Source of the DNA: Bacteroidaceae bacterium
GTDB taxonomy: Bacteria; Bacteroidota; Bacteroidia; Bacteroidales; Bacteroidaceae
NCBI GenBank assembly: GCA_900770705.1
Contig: CAAGLF010000047.1
Coordinates: 1 to 20,158 of the forward strand
Length of the DNA stretch: 20,158 bases
Reading direction: 5' to 3'
The position numbers and the translations under genes are program-made. This document shows, one piece after another, positions 8,270 to 16,894 of the stretch (position 1 is the stretch's first letter; every line of letters starts with the position of its first letter). The notes under the pieces are model-generated. The model did no database searches. It saw only the letters and a program-made list of their open reading frames with translations, and was not told the origin of the DNA.

Positions 8270-9718
8270 ATGAAACAACTTATCAGATATACCGCCGCCG
8301 TAGCGTTGCTGACCGCCGCTACCCTTCCTGCTACGGCCCAGGAATTTCGCACTTCCTACTTTATGGAAACTTCGAACTTCCGCCATCAAATGAATCCCGC
8401 CCTGCTTGATTCGGCTTCCGCCTATGTGGCAATGCCTTTCTTGGGCAACGTCAATGTGGGCGCCACGGGAAATATCGGTTACGGCACGTTTATTTTCGAC
8501 AATCCGCTCGAAAACAACGTCAGGTACCCGCAAACCACCTTTATGAACCCCGGAATCTCCGCTGCTGAGTTCTTGGACGGAATCAAGTCGAAGAACCGCG
8601 TGGATATCTACTTGAATTATAATATTTTCTCCACTGCCTTCAAAGGTTTCAAGGGTATGAATGTCGTCGAACTCAACGTTCGGTCGAACAGCAACGTCTC
8701 CCTGCCCTACGAACTCTTTGACTTTGCGAAGCAGGCCGGCGCCAAGGAGCAGTACGACCTTTCCGGTATCGGCGTTCGCTCCCAGAGTTATGCCGAACTC
8801 GTACTTGGTCACTCCCACCACATCGGCAAGAAGTGGACTGTCGGCGGTAAGATGAAGTTCCTCTTCGGTCTGGCTTATGCCGACCTTGATGTGAAGAACC
8901 TCGACCTCACGATGAACGGCGACCTTTGGCGTGTGCAGGGCGATGCCAGTCTCAAGATGAACGTTCTCAAAAGTCATTGGGGCCACTACGGCAGTTTGTC
9001 GAACTCTGCCGACGGAAGGCAGCGCGTGGACTTTGACGGGTTTGACGTCGACGGCGGTCTCGCCGGCTTTGGATTGGCTTTCGACTTCGGAGCTACGTAT
9101 AAGGTTGACGAGCACCTCACGGTATCGGCTTCTCTGACCGACCTCGGATTCATTAATTGGAGCAACACGTCGCACGCCAGCTCACTTGGTGACTACACCT
9201 TCACCGGTTTCAGAAAGAGCAACGGCCAGAGCGACGGCAATACCAACGGAAATCTCGACGACATCCACGTGTCGGGCGAGGAAGGCAAGGATTTGGGCAA
9301 GCAGTTCGAAGATTTGGGCCGCGACCTCGAAGATATGTTCAACCTCTACGACGACGGAACGAAGAGTGCCTCTTCCGGTTTGGCCGCCACGCTCAATCTC
9401 GGCGCCGAATACCGCCTGCCGGCTTACGACAAGCTGAAGTTCGGCTTCCTCTATACGAGCCGGATCTGCGGAAAGTACTCCTACCACCAGGGACAGTTCT
9501 CCGCCGCCGTCCGTCCGGTGCGTGCCATCGAAGCCACGCTGAACTTCGCGGCCACAAGTACGGGAGTCACCTGCGGAGGTGCCTTGAGCTTCAGCGCCAA
9601 GCACTACAACTTCTATATTGGTACGGACCGCTTCTTCGGCAAGGTGTCGAAGCAGTTTATTCCTATCAACAGGGCGAATATGAACGTCAACGTCGGAATG
9701 ACTTTCCCGCTCCGTTGA
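8270..9718 (+). CDS. DUF5723 family protein, predicted outer-membrane beta-barrel-like
   Basis: The 482-residue product starts with a Sec signal peptide ending ATAQ (about residues 1-24). It is followed by RTSYFMETSNFRHQMNPAL, the characteristic opening of the Bacteroidales DUF5723 family. Alternating hydrophobic/polar strands, many Gly/Asn turns and a final hydrophobic strand ending MTFPLR fit an outer-membrane barrel. A low-complexity Asp/Gly/Asn-rich insert, containing DLGKQFEDLGRDLEDMF, lies at about residues 315-365. The gene shares a transcription unit with the upstream lipoprotein, and an intrinsic terminator follows 28 bases after its stop. The molecular function of DUF5723 is not established to my knowledge. 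The family assignment comes from remembered sequence pattern, so it is good but not certain. Confidence 0.82.
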   Translation: MKQLIRYTAAVALLTAATLPATAQEFRTSYFMETSNFRHQMNPALLDSASAYVAMPFLGNVNVGATGNIGYGTFIFDNPLENNVRYPQTTFMNPGISAAEFLDGIKSKNRVDIYLNYNIFSTAFKGFKGMNVVELNVRSNSNVSLPYELFDFAKQAGAKEQYDLSGIGVRSQSYAELVLGHSHHIGKKWTVGGKMKFLFGLAYADLDVKNLDLTMNGDLWRVQGDASLKMNVLKSHWGHYGSLSNSADGRQRVDFDGFDVDGGLAGFGLAFDFGATYKVDEHLTVSASLTDLGFINWSNTSHASSLGDYTFTGFRKSNGQSDGNTNGNLDDIHVSGEEGKDLGKQFEDLGRDLEDMFNLYDDGTKSASSGLAATLNLGAEYRLPAYDKLKFGFLYTSRICGKYSYHQGQFSAAVRPVRAIEATLNFAATSTGVTCGGALSFSAKHYNFYIGTDRFFGKVSKQFIPINRANMNVNVGMTFPLR

Positions 9719-9746
9719 CGAGGCGCTGTGCCTGAAAAACATACGG

Positions 9747-9783
9747 TTCCCGTCTGCGAAACAACGCAGGCGGGAATTTTTTT
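9747..9783 (+). terminator. Intrinsic terminator after the DUF5723 gene
   Basis: A 12-bp stem (TTCCCGTCTGCG at 9747-9758 with CGCAGGCGGGAA at 9765-9776, one G-T pair) has a 6-base loop AAACAA. Seven T residues follow at once (9777-9783). This is a textbook Rho-independent terminator, 28 bases after the stop codon. Confidence 0.92.
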
Positions 9784-9881
9784 GCGTATCTCGTATCTGC
9801 GTCAAACTTCCTCGGACTTAGGAAAAATTTCTGCCGTGGTAATTAAAATTTCTGCGGCAGAAGTTTCAATTACCGCGGCAG
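9784..9881. repeat. Intergenic palindromic repeat (copy 3)
   Basis: This element lies between the DUF5723 terminator and the ftsX promoter. CTGCCGTGGTAATT (9831-9844) is inverted at 9868-9881 with one mismatch. Shared words tie it to the other copies: GCGTATCTCG (also at 12862), AAACTTCCTCGG (also at 6087), and CGGACTTAGGAAAAA (9813-9827, one mismatch to the 15-mer at 2757 and 12870). It contains no gene. The remainder of the 371-base gap before ftsX holds only the promoter described separately. Confidence 0.6.
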
Positions 9882-9970
9882 TTCGAAAGACGGTGGCCGC
9901 AGCGGGTGGTGCGATGGCCGTCGAAGGCTTTTCCCACAAGCTGTTCCCTTGGTGAAATAATGCGAAAAAG

Positions 9971-10002
9971 TTTGGCAGTGGGGTGCAAAGTTTGTATTTT
10001 TG
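9971..10002 (+). promoter_or_regulatory. ftsX: Predicted Bacteroidetes-type promoter for the ftsX operon
   Basis: A perfect TTTG at 9971-9974 is followed, after 20 bases, by TATTTTTG at 9995-10002, which matches TAnnTTTG exactly. This is the best promoter match in the window. It would start transcription near 10009, about 80 bases before ftsX. Confidence 0.75.
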
Positions 10003-10089
10003 CGGAGAATTTGGCGCAGTGTGCGCTGCAAGTTTCTATAGTCCGCGGTATGAGGCCGGTGCGCCTCCCCGGAAAATTCGTTTTGCGCA

Positions 10090-10962
10090 ATGGGAAAAAA
10101 AACAAGAAGCGGTGGAAGCCGGTTTAATGCCGTCACCTCGTGTATCAGCACGGCGCTGGTGCTCATTATGTTGGGGATGGTGGTGTTTTTCGTGACGGTG
10201 GCGGAAAATTTCAGCCGTTCGCTCCGCGAAAATTTCACGGTAGAGGTGCTTCTGGCCGACAGCCTTTCCAATAAGGAGCTGCGTGGTATGCAGACGGAGC
10301 TGCGGGCGCTCCCTTTCGTGCGCCACGTGGCCTTTATCTCCAAGGAAAAGGGACTTAAGGATATGGTGGCGGCGATTGGCAATGCGCCCGATGAATTTCT
10401 GGGCTACAACCCGATTCCTGCTGAGTTCGAACTCTATCTCAAGGCCGATTACGCTTCGCCCGACAGCCTGAAAAAGTTCCTGCCAGCGCTCAAGAAGAAG
10501 CCTGGCGTGACCGATGTGCTCTATCCCGAGGAGGAAATGGAGAGTGTGGCGCAGACCATTCCGCGCGTCTCGATTGTGTTGCTGAGTGTGGCGTTGCTAC
10601 TGGCCTTTATCTCCTTCTCGCTGATCAACAACACGATGAGAATGAGCATTTATGCCCGCCGCTTCTCGATTCACACGATGAAACTCGTCGGTGCCAACCC
10701 CTCTTTTATCCGTAGGCCGTTCCTGGCCGGCGCTTTCTGGATAGGACTGGCTGCTGTCGTGCTGTCCGGAGGCATTCTAGGCGCCGGAATGTACTATCTC
10801 TGCGGGCTGGACACCGTTGTGGCCGCTTTGGTGACACCGTTTGTGGTGGTCGCGACGCTGGGCAGCGTGGCCGTGTGCGGCATTGTGCTGACACTGGCCT
10901 GTGCCTTCGTCTCTGTCAACCGTTTCCTGCGGATGAAGACTTCCGAGATATACCTGCGCTGA
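10090..10962 (+). CDS. ftsX: Cell division protein FtsX (ABC transporter permease-like)
   Basis: FtsX is the inner-membrane partner of the ATPase FtsE and controls peptidoglycan hydrolases at the division septum. The 290-residue product shows the family layout. There is a short basic cytoplasmic start, then TM1 (about 14-38). An extracytoplasmic domain (about 40-155) contains the expected VLLADSLSNKELRGMQTEL segment. Three more membrane segments follow (about 160-180, 207-230, 250-275). The conserved LINNTMRMSIYARRFSI-x-TMKLVGA block between TM2 and TM3 is diagnostic. FtsE is not adjacent, which is common in Bacteroidetes. It opens an operon-like run with DUF3098, uppP, truB, queA and folK, and an excellent promoter sits directly upstream. 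Confidence 0.93.
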   Translation: MGKKTRSGGSRFNAVTSCISTALVLIMLGMVVFFVTVAENFSRSLRENFTVEVLLADSLSNKELRGMQTELRALPFVRHVAFISKEKGLKDMVAAIGNAPDEFLGYNPIPAEFELYLKADYASPDSLKKFLPALKKKPGVTDVLYPEEEMESVAQTIPRVSIVLLSVALLLAFISFSLINNTMRMSIYARRFSIHTMKLVGANPSFIRRPFLAGAFWIGLAAVVLSGGILGAGMYYLCGLDTVVAALVTPFVVVATLGSVAVCGIVLTLACAFVSVNRFLRMKTSEIYLR

Positions 10963-11026
10963 CGCTTCGGGCTGTACGGGCCTGCGGAGCGCGGCAATAC
11001 TGAACTTTACAACCAACAAAATACCG

Positions 11027-11278
11027 ATGAAACCCAACGTTTTTGCATTTACCCGTACCAATTTCATTCTTTTGGCCGTGGGAATGGCGCTTGTCGTCGT
11101 GGGACTCATTCTGATGTCCGGTTCCGGCTCGGATTTGAGCCACTTCGAGGAAAGTATCTTCGACAGCCGTCACATCAAGACGGCGCCGCTGGTCTGTCTG
11201 GCCGGCTATCTGTTCATTGTCGTCGCCATCCTGTTCCGCCGCAAGCCGGCCGGGGCGAAGAAGTCTGCCGTCGAATAA
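11027..11278 (+). CDS. DUF3098 family small membrane protein
   Basis: The 83-residue protein has two predicted membrane helices (about residues 12-32 and 53-72), separated by a short loop with SHFEESIFDSRHIKTAP, and a basic C-terminus. The segment from NFILLAVGMALVVVGLILM through the IFD-x-R-x-IK motif is typical of DUF3098, a Bacteroidetes protein that usually lies between ftsX and uppP, as here. Its function is unknown. It is 64 bases after ftsX and 15 before uppP, so it is surely in the same transcript. Confidence 0.9.
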   Translation: MKPNVFAFTRTNFILLAVGMALVVVGLILMSGSGSDLSHFEESIFDSRHIKTAPLVCLAGYLFIVVAILFRRKPAGAKKSAVE

Positions 11279-11293
11279 ACTCCCTGATAGTCT

Positions 11294-12115
11294 ATGGATA
11301 CCTTACACGCCCTCTGGCTCGGCTTGCTCCAAGGCCTGACGGAATATCTGCCCGTCAGTTCGAGCGGCCACCTCGCCATTGGCTCCCATCTGCTGGGAGT
11401 CGACGGCGAAGAGAACCTGATGTTTACCGTAGTGGTGCACGTCGCCACCGTGATGAGCACCCTCGTCGTGCTTGGACACGAGATATGGCAGATTTTCTGC
11501 GGTTCGCTGCATCCTCTCGGCCCGGGACGCGGTCTGCAGAGGCTCAACGGCGACCAGAAGTATGTGCTCAACATTCTTGTCTCGATGATACCCATCGGTA
11601 TCGTGGGTGTATTCTTCAAGGATACGGTCGAAGAGATTTTTGGCTCGGGCCTGCTGGTTGTCGGGTGCTTCCTGCTCGTGACGGCCGCCCTCTTGGCTTT
11701 TTCTTACTACGCCAAACCTCGTCAGAAGTCTGAAATCGGCCTGTTCGATGCCTTCATCATCGGCATTTCGCAGGCACTGGCCGTTCTTCCCGGTCTCTCC
11801 CGTTCGGGTACGACGATAGCCACGGGCCTCTTGCTGGGCAACCGGAAGGAGTCGATGGCCCAGTTTTCGTTTTTGATGGTCATCCCGCCCATTTTGGGCG
11901 AAGCACTGCTCGATTTGCTCAAGGCTTCGCAGGCGGGTTTCAGTGCCGCGTTTGCCGGACTGTCCGTCGAGGCGCTCCTGACGGGCTTCCTCGCCGCATT
12001 TGTGTCGGGAATCGTCGCCTGCAAGTGGATGATCGACATCGTGAAGCGGGGCAAACTTATCTATTTCGCTCTCTATTGTGTGGTAGTCGGCGTGGTCGTA
12101 CTGTTTTTCTCCTGA
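11294..12115 (+). CDS. uppP: Undecaprenyl-diphosphatase UppP (BacA family)
   Basis: This integral membrane enzyme dephosphorylates undecaprenyl diphosphate so that the lipid carrier can be reused for peptidoglycan and other wall polymers. It also gives bacitracin tolerance. Both signature motifs are present in the 273-residue product: [15 protein letters not shown] (residues 13-27, with Glu17 and the serine run) and [14 protein letters not shown] (about 165-178, with Arg170). The rest is a series of hydrophobic segments ending in a C-terminal helix. Length and hydropathy fit the family. It ends 6 bases before truB, so coupling is likely. Its place after ftsX and DUF3098 makes an envelope-biogenesis cluster. 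Confidence 0.97.
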   Translation: MDTLHALWLGLLQGLTEYLPVSSSGHLAIGSHLLGVDGEENLMFTVVVHVATVMSTLVVLGHEIWQIFCGSLHPLGPGRGLQRLNGDQKYVLNILVSMIPIGIVGVFFKDTVEEIFGSGLLVVGCFLLVTAALLAFSYYAKPRQKSEIGLFDAFIIGISQALAVLPGLSRSGTTIATGLLLGNRKESMAQFSFLMVIPPILGEALLDLLKASQAGFSAAFAGLSVEALLTGFLAAFVSGIVACKWMIDIVKRGKLIYFALYCVVVGVVVLFFS

Positions 12116-12121
12116 AGACGT

Positions 12122-12838
12122 ATGAATTTTCTGGCCGGACAAGTACTTAGCTTTGACAAACCGTTGACGATGACCAGCTTCGGGCTTGTCAACAAGGTGA
12201 GATGGCTTCTTACCCGTGCGATGGGAGGCCGTAAGCTCAAGGTTGGCCACGCGGGCACGCTCGATCCGCTTGCCACGGGCGTGATGATTGTCTGTACAGG
12301 CCGCGCCACGAAGCGAATCGAGGAGTTGCAGGCTGGTACCAAGGAATACGTGGCCACCATCCGCCTCGGAGCCACAACGCCGAGCTTCGACCTCGAGCAT
12401 CCCGTGGACAAGGAATATCCTATCGCTCACATCACGGAGGAAAGGTTGCGCGAAGTGCTGCATGGCTTCGAGGGAGAAATTCGGCAGGTGCCGCCCGTCT
12501 TCTCGGCCTGCAAGGTGGCCGGAAAAAGAGCCTATGACCTGGCGCGAAGCGGGCAGGAAGTGGAACTCAAGGCCAAGACGGTACGCATAGACGCCCTCGA
12601 ACTCCTTTCCTGCAACCTCGAAAGCGGGGAAATCAGCCTGCGGGTGGTTTGCAGCAAGGGTACATATATCCGTTCCTTGGCTCGCGACATCGGTGAAGCC
12701 CTCGACAGTGGCGCCCATCTCACCGCTTTGCGCCGCACCCGTGTGGGAGACTACGACCTGCAGGGCAGCTTCACGCTCGAGAGCTTCGAGAAGTGGCTCG
12801 CAGCGCAGACTATCGAGACCGACTTGCCGCAGGCCTGA
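12122..12838 (+). CDS. truB: tRNA pseudouridine(55) synthase TruB
   Basis: TruB converts U55 in the T-loop of tRNAs to pseudouridine. The 238-residue product has the N-terminal FDKPLTMTSFGLVNKVR motif and the catalytic block GHAGTLDPLATGVMIVCTGRATK, with the nucleophile Asp48. Further family segments are YVATIRLGATTPSFD, Q(V)PPVFSA-x-KV-x-GKRAYDLAR, and the C-terminal CSKGTYIRSLARDIG. It lacks a long C-terminal PUA-type extension, as is common for the shorter TruB forms. It starts 6 bases after uppP. A 172-base gap containing repeat copy 4 separates it from queA, so the operon may be divided there. Confidence 0.97.
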   Translation: MNFLAGQVLSFDKPLTMTSFGLVNKVRWLLTRAMGGRKLKVGHAGTLDPLATGVMIVCTGRATKRIEELQAGTKEYVATIRLGATTPSFDLEHPVDKEYPIAHITEERLREVLHGFEGEIRQVPPVFSACKVAGKRAYDLARSGQEVELKAKTVRIDALELLSCNLESGEISLRVVCSKGTYIRSLARDIGEALDSGAHLTALRRTRVGDYDLQGSFTLESFEKWLAAQTIETDLPQA

Positions 12839-12861
12839 CGATGTATGGCCGGGATGCGTCG

Positions 12862-12963
12862 GCGTATCTCGGACATAGGAAAAATTACAAGGCCCGAAGA
12901 TTTTTTTTCCGCCGCAGAAGTTTTTCTTTCGGGCCCGGAAGTTCCGCCGCCGAAGTGCAGCGG
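12862..12963. repeat. Intergenic palindromic repeat (copy 4), between truB and queA
   Basis: The exact 15-mer CGGACATAGGAAAAA (12870-12884) is shared with 2757-2771. It is followed by GGCCCGAA (12891-12898), which is inverted as TTCGGGCC at 12928-12935 around a T-rich/CCGCCGCAGAAG core. GCGTATCTCG at 12862-12871 recurs in copy 3. The stem followed by T runs could attenuate transcription between truB and queA, but there is no clean terminator. No gene is seen in the 172-base gap. Confidence 0.6.
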
Positions 12964-13010
12964 AAAATCTGCCGCCTTTTCACGAAAAAATAATGCCAAA
13001 ATAAATCACT

Positions 13011-14066
13011 ATGAAACTTTCTCAGTTCAAATTCAAACTCCCCGAAGAACAGATTGCGCAGTATCCCGCTCCGCACAGAGACGAAAGCAGGATGATGGTG
13101 CTCCACAGAAAAACGGGCGACATCGAGCACAAGATGTTCAAGGATCTGCTCGACTATTTCGACGAGCACGATTTGTTTGTCTTCAACGATACGAAGGTGT
13201 TTCCGGCGCGCCTCTACGGAAACAAAGAGAAGACCGGCGCACGCATAGAAGTATTCCTCTTGCGCGAGCTGAACCAGGAGTTGCGCCTATGGGACGTACT
13301 GGTCGATCCTGCCCGCAAGATTAGAATAGGCAATAAGCTCTACTTTGGCGACGACAACGGCATAGTCGCCGAAGTGATAGACAACACCACCAGTCGCGGA
13401 CGCACACTCCGGTTTCTCTACGACGGGCCGCACGAAGAATTCAAGCGGGCACTCTACGCGCTGGGAGAGGCGCCAATTCCGCATGAGATAATAAAGAGGC
13501 CGAGCGAACCCGAGGATCTCGAGCGCTTTCAGTGTATCTTCGCCAAACACGAGGGTGCGGTAACGGCTCCTACTGCAGGTCTCCACTTTTCCCGCGAGAT
13601 GATGAAGCGGATGGAGATAAAGGGCGTAGACTTTGCTTTCGTCACGCTGCATTGCGGTCTGGGCAACTTCAGGGAAACCGATGTCGAAGATTTGACGAAG
13701 CACAAGATATTCAGCGAAGAAATGTTTGTCGAGGAAGAATGTTGCAGGCTGGTAAACAAGGCGAAGGATGAGGAGCGGAAGATCGTCGCTGTGGGCACTA
13801 CCGTTCAACGGGCACTCGAAGCATGTGTCGGTACCGACGCACGTATCAAGCCCTACGAGGGCTGGACGAACAAGTTCATCTTCCCCCCGTATGATTTCAG
13901 CGTTGCAAATTGTATGTTGTCCAACTTCCACAAACCCTACTCCACGTTGCTGATGCTCACGGCGGCCTTCGGCGGCTACGAGGCTACGATGAATGCCTAT
14001 GAGCTGGCCGTGAAAGAAGGTTATAGGTTCGGAACATTCGGCGATGTTATGCTGATAGTGGATTGA
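13011..14066 (+). CDS. queA: tRNA preQ1(34) S-adenosylmethionine ribosyltransferase-isomerase QueA
   Basis: QueA transfers and rearranges the ribosyl part of S-adenosylmethionine onto preQ1 in tRNA, making epoxyqueuosine on the way to queuosine. The 351-residue product is full length. Recognisable family blocks are the opening [21 protein letters not shown], then [15 protein letters not shown], the [13 protein letters not shown] motif, [21 protein letters not shown] and the closing [12 protein letters not shown]. The start ATG at 13011 gives the expected beginning. It follows truB after a repeat-containing gap and precedes folK by 51 bases. A second QueA-like tail occurs at the left edge of this window, so the genome probably has two family members. 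Confidence 0.96.
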   Translation: MKLSQFKFKLPEEQIAQYPAPHRDESRMMVLHRKTGDIEHKMFKDLLDYFDEHDLFVFNDTKVFPARLYGNKEKTGARIEVFLLRELNQELRLWDVLVDPARKIRIGNKLYFGDDNGIVAEVIDNTTSRGRTLRFLYDGPHEEFKRALYALGEAPIPHEIIKRPSEPEDLERFQCIFAKHEGAVTAPTAGLHFSREMMKRMEIKGVDFAFVTLHCGLGNFRETDVEDLTKHKIFSEEMFVEEECCRLVNKAKDEERKIVAVGTTVQRALEACVGTDARIKPYEGWTNKFIFPPYDFSVANCMLSNFHKPYSTLLMLTAAFGGYEATMNAYELAVKEGYRFGTFGDVMLIVD

Positions 14067-14117
14067 ATGTGACCTCTAATATCTCCTGCAAGGCCTGTTG
14101 GGGATTTTTATTCCTTT

Positions 14118-15026
14118 ATGAACAGAAGAATCTACGTGGCGCTCGGCTCCAACCTGGGAGAACGCGAGCGTCACTTGCAGGAAGCACTGTCGGCCTTGGC
14201 CGAAAGCATCGGAACCTTGGAGAAGGTATCCTCTTTCTACGAGACGGAACCGGTGGATATGGTTTCCGACCATCTTTTCCTGAATGCAGTGGCGAGTTTC
14301 TCCACGGAACTCACGCCGGAGGCCCTGTTGCGTGAGACGCAGGCCGTGGAACGCTTGCTGGGAAGGACGGAAAAAAGCTGTGCCGGCCTGCATCTCGACC
14401 GTATCATCGACATCGACCTGCTGATGATGGAGGGCGTCAGCCTTTCCACGCCCCAACTTACGCTTCCCCACCCGGAAATGGCGCGTCGTGACTTCGTACT
14501 GCGTCCTCTCTGCGAGATAGCTCCCACAGCCGTCGTTCCGCTGTCGACTGCCCGCACGGTGCGCCAGCTTCTTGCGGCCCTGGAGGGGACGGAAGTCGTG
14601 GAATGCCGCACTTTCACGCCCGGACTTTTCGCAAGAATCGACCTGCTGCTCCGGCAGTTGACGGAAGAAGCCGCTTTCACCGAGGAACGTCTCCATAGTT
14701 TGCTGGAGAATCCGCAGACCCACCTTTTCGTCGTGCGTACCAGGGAGGAGGAAGTCGCGGCTGCCGCCACACTATGTCTTTGCAGCTCGCCTACCGGCAC
14801 TAAGGCGTGGGTAGAGGATGTCGTGACGGACGTACGCTTCCGTGGCAGGGGGCTTGCGCGCCTTTTGCTCGACGAGATGAAGCTCCGCGGCGCAGAATGG
14901 GGCGCGAAATGCCTGATGTTGACATCGCGTCCCGCCCGTACGGCCGCCAACCGCCTTTATCGTTCCGAGGGCTTCCGTCCCCGAGAGACGAATGTCTATA
15001 CTTTTCCGTTTTCGGCCGGGTGTTAG
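14118..15026 (+). CDS. folK: FolK (HPPK) fused to a C-terminal GNAT acetyltransferase domain
   Basis: Residues 1-160 are 6-hydroxymethyl-7,8-dihydropterin pyrophosphokinase (folate synthesis). Seen are the opening YVALGSNLGERERHL, SSFYETEPVD, the magnesium-binding D(I)D of RIIDIDLLM (Asp98/Asp100), and the LPHPEMARRDFVLRPLCEIAP block. Residues about 167-302 are a GNAT-type N-acetyltransferase: an N-terminal helical region, the acetyl-CoA loop RFRGRGLA (about 240-247) preceded by VEDVVTDV, and the late LTSRPART-AANRLYRSEGF motif. The linker is short and there is no stop or obvious frameshift between the halves, so this reads as a true fusion. A lone FolK is normally near 160-170 residues. The GNAT substrate is unknown. 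The gene lies between queA and a permease. Confidence 0.9.
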   Translation: MNRRIYVALGSNLGERERHLQEALSALAESIGTLEKVSSFYETEPVDMVSDHLFLNAVASFSTELTPEALLRETQAVERLLGRTEKSCAGLHLDRIIDIDLLMMEGVSLSTPQLTLPHPEMARRDFVLRPLCEIAPTAVVPLSTARTVRQLLAALEGTEVVECRTFTPGLFARIDLLLRQLTEEAAFTEERLHSLLENPQTHLFVVRTREEEVAAAATLCLCSSPTGTKAWVEDVVTDVRFRGRGLARLLLDEMKLRGAEWGAKCLMLTSRPARTAANRLYRSEGFRPRETNVYTFPFSAGC

Positions 15027-15056
15027 TCAACGCTGCGGCCGCATTATTTTTTCATT

Positions 15057-16751
15057 ATGGGACTTTTTATTCGCAAACCGCTGAGTCACTTGCTCGCCGA
15101 AGCCGGCGAAGGAGGGAGGGGCAGCCTGAAACGTGTGCTTGGCCCGTGGGGTTTGATAGCTTTCGGTATAGGAGTGATTGTCGGGGCCGGCCTGTTCTCC
15201 ATCACCGGACTGGTTGCAGCGGAATATGCGGGGCCGGCCATTACGCTTAGCTTCGCGATAGCGGCTGTGGGCTGCTGCTTTGCAGGACTTTGCTACGCCG
15301 AATTTGCGTCTATGATACCGATAGCCGGTTCTGCCTACACGTATTCGTATGCTACGATGGGAGAACTGGTGGCTTGGATTATTGGATGGGATCTGGTCTT
15401 GGAGTACGCAGTTGCCGCCACGCTGGTAAGTATTTCCTGGAGCAGCTATGTCACGCATTTCCTGGCCGGAGTGGGCATTGTCCTGCCCGAAGCTTTCACG
15501 GCAGGCCCTTGGAACGGCGGTATCTGCAACCTGCCTGCGGCCGGCGTCGTGGTACTGATGAGTCTCTTCCTTGTTTGCGGCACTGCCGGCTCTGCCCGCC
15601 TGAATAATGTCATCGTATTTCTGAAGCTCAGCATTATATTTGTATTTATATTCCTCGGATGGCGGTATATCAATGCCGAAAACTATCATCCCTATGTTCC
15701 CGAGAATACCACGGGCGTCTTCGGCGAATTCGGCTGGTCGGGTGTGTTGCGGGGTGCGGCGGTAGTCTTCTTTGCCTACCTCGGATTCGATTCTGTCTCC
15801 ACGGCAGCGCAGGAAACCCGCGACCCCAAGCGGAATATGCCCATAGGAATTTTGGGCAGCCTGGTGGTTTGCACGCTGCTCTACGTACTATTTGCACATG
15901 TGATGACGGGAGTGGCCAATTACAGGGACTTTAGCGGTCAGGAAGGCATTGCGCCGGTGGCTACGGCCATCAGCCGGATGGGTACGGTGGTGGCCGACGG
16001 CACTGTCGTGCCCGCTTTTCCCTGGCTCAACCGCTTAGTCGTGATAGCCATCATCTTCGGTTATTGTAGCGTCATTCTGGTACAGCTGATGGCGCAGAGC
16101 CGCATATTTATGTCGATGGGAAGCGACGGTTTGCTTCCCGGATTTTTCGCCAGGGTGCATCCCCGTTTTCGTACGCCGGTGGGCAACAATCTGGTCTTTA
16201 TGCTACTTATCTCCACGATGGCGGCTGTGGTTCCGCCCGACGTGGCCGGCGAGATGGTGAGCATTGGAACGCTGTTTGCCTTTGTCCTTGTATGTGCCGG
16301 CGTCGTGATTGTGCGCCGCACAATGCCCGAAGTGCCGCGTGGCTTCAAGGTTCCGCTGGTTCCCTTGGTTCCCGTGCTCGGTATATTGGTCTGTCTCTCG
16401 CTTATGCTCTTCCTTCCCGCCGATACGTGGCTGCGACTCGTGATCTGGATGCTGTTGGGTCTGGATTTCTACGGACTTTACGGAATGAGGCGCTCGAAAA
16501 TGGCAGCGGCCGACACCGAAGTCTTGCCGGACGGCACTTTCCATCGTCGTGGCACCAGCGTATACCATCTTATCTGCCTCGTATTGGGCTTCCTGTGCCT
16601 CGTCACGGGATTCTGGCACCAGGATACGGTGGGCTGGAATGCCGATACGACCCTCTTCGGCGTGGCCTGCGTGTTCGGACTGGCGCATATCGCCTATTAC
16701 TCGGTGCGTATGCTGTTCTACAGCCGCCGGAAGGACAGGCTGACGCGGTAG
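15057..16751 (+). CDS. APC-superfamily amino acid permease (cationic amino acid transporter-like)
   Basis: The 564-residue integral membrane protein has about 12-14 hydrophobic segments. After a short cytoplasmic start it shows the TM1 signature GIGVIVGAGLFSITGL and YAEFASMIPIAGSAYTYSY (TM3 region). AYLGFDSVSTAAQETRDPKRNMP, typical of APC carriers of the CAT/YfnA type, comes next, followed by QSRIFMSMGSDGLLPGFFARVHPRFRTP. It probably imports amino acids by proton symport or exchange; the substrate cannot be read from sequence. It starts 30 bases after the folK fusion and could be the last gene of that transcript. A long hairpin lies just downstream, between this gene and the convergent comM fragment. 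Confidence 0.92.
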   Translation: MGLFIRKPLSHLLAEAGEGGRGSLKRVLGPWGLIAFGIGVIVGAGLFSITGLVAAEYAGPAITLSFAIAAVGCCFAGLCYAEFASMIPIAGSAYTYSYATMGELVAWIIGWDLVLEYAVAATLVSISWSSYVTHFLAGVGIVLPEAFTAGPWNGGICNLPAAGVVVLMSLFLVCGTAGSARLNNVIVFLKLSIIFVFIFLGWRYINAENYHPYVPENTTGVFGEFGWSGVLRGAAVVFFAYLGFDSVSTAAQETRDPKRNMPIGILGSLVVCTLLYVLFAHVMTGVANYRDFSGQEGIAPVATAISRMGTVVADGTVVPAFPWLNRLVVIAIIFGYCSVILVQLMAQSRIFMSMGSDGLLPGFFARVHPRFRTPVGNNLVFMLLISTMAAVVPPDVAGEMVSIGTLFAFVLVCAGVVIVRRTMPEVPRGFKVPLVPLVPVLGILVCLSLMLFLPADTWLRLVIWMLLGLDFYGLYGMRRSKMAAADTEVLPDGTFHRRGTSVYHLICLVLGFLCLVTGFWHQDTVGWNADTTLFGVACVFGLAHIAYYSVRMLFYSRRKDRLTR

Positions 16752-16786
16752 TCCGCACGCCTTCTGCCGGCCTGCTTTTTACGACA

Positions 16787-16833
16787 AGGCCCGAAAGAAA
16801 AATTACCTCGGAGATAATTTTTCTTTCGGGCCT
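16787..16833. terminator. Perfect hairpin between the convergent permease and comM fragment (repeat copy 5)
   Basis: Two perfect 19-base arms (16787-16805 and 16815-16833) flank the loop CCTCGGAGA, identical to the loop of the hairpin after mutS. The inner A/T stem is also the same. Like copy 1, it sits between convergent genes and has T-runs on both strands, so a bidirectional terminator is likely. A CCGCAGAAG-containing segment just after it (to about 16865) resembles the core of copy 4. Confidence 0.75.
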
Positions 16834-16894
16834 GAAACTTTTTTCTTTCGCCGCAGAAGTTCGGGCTTGCTTCGTGTCGGGCTGTTCGGGCGGG

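Noticed and set aside
11303..12718. A 471-codon minus-strand frame opposite uppP and truB
   Set aside because: It spans two well-identified genes in antisense and has the His/Arg/Gln-rich composition of a shadow frame.
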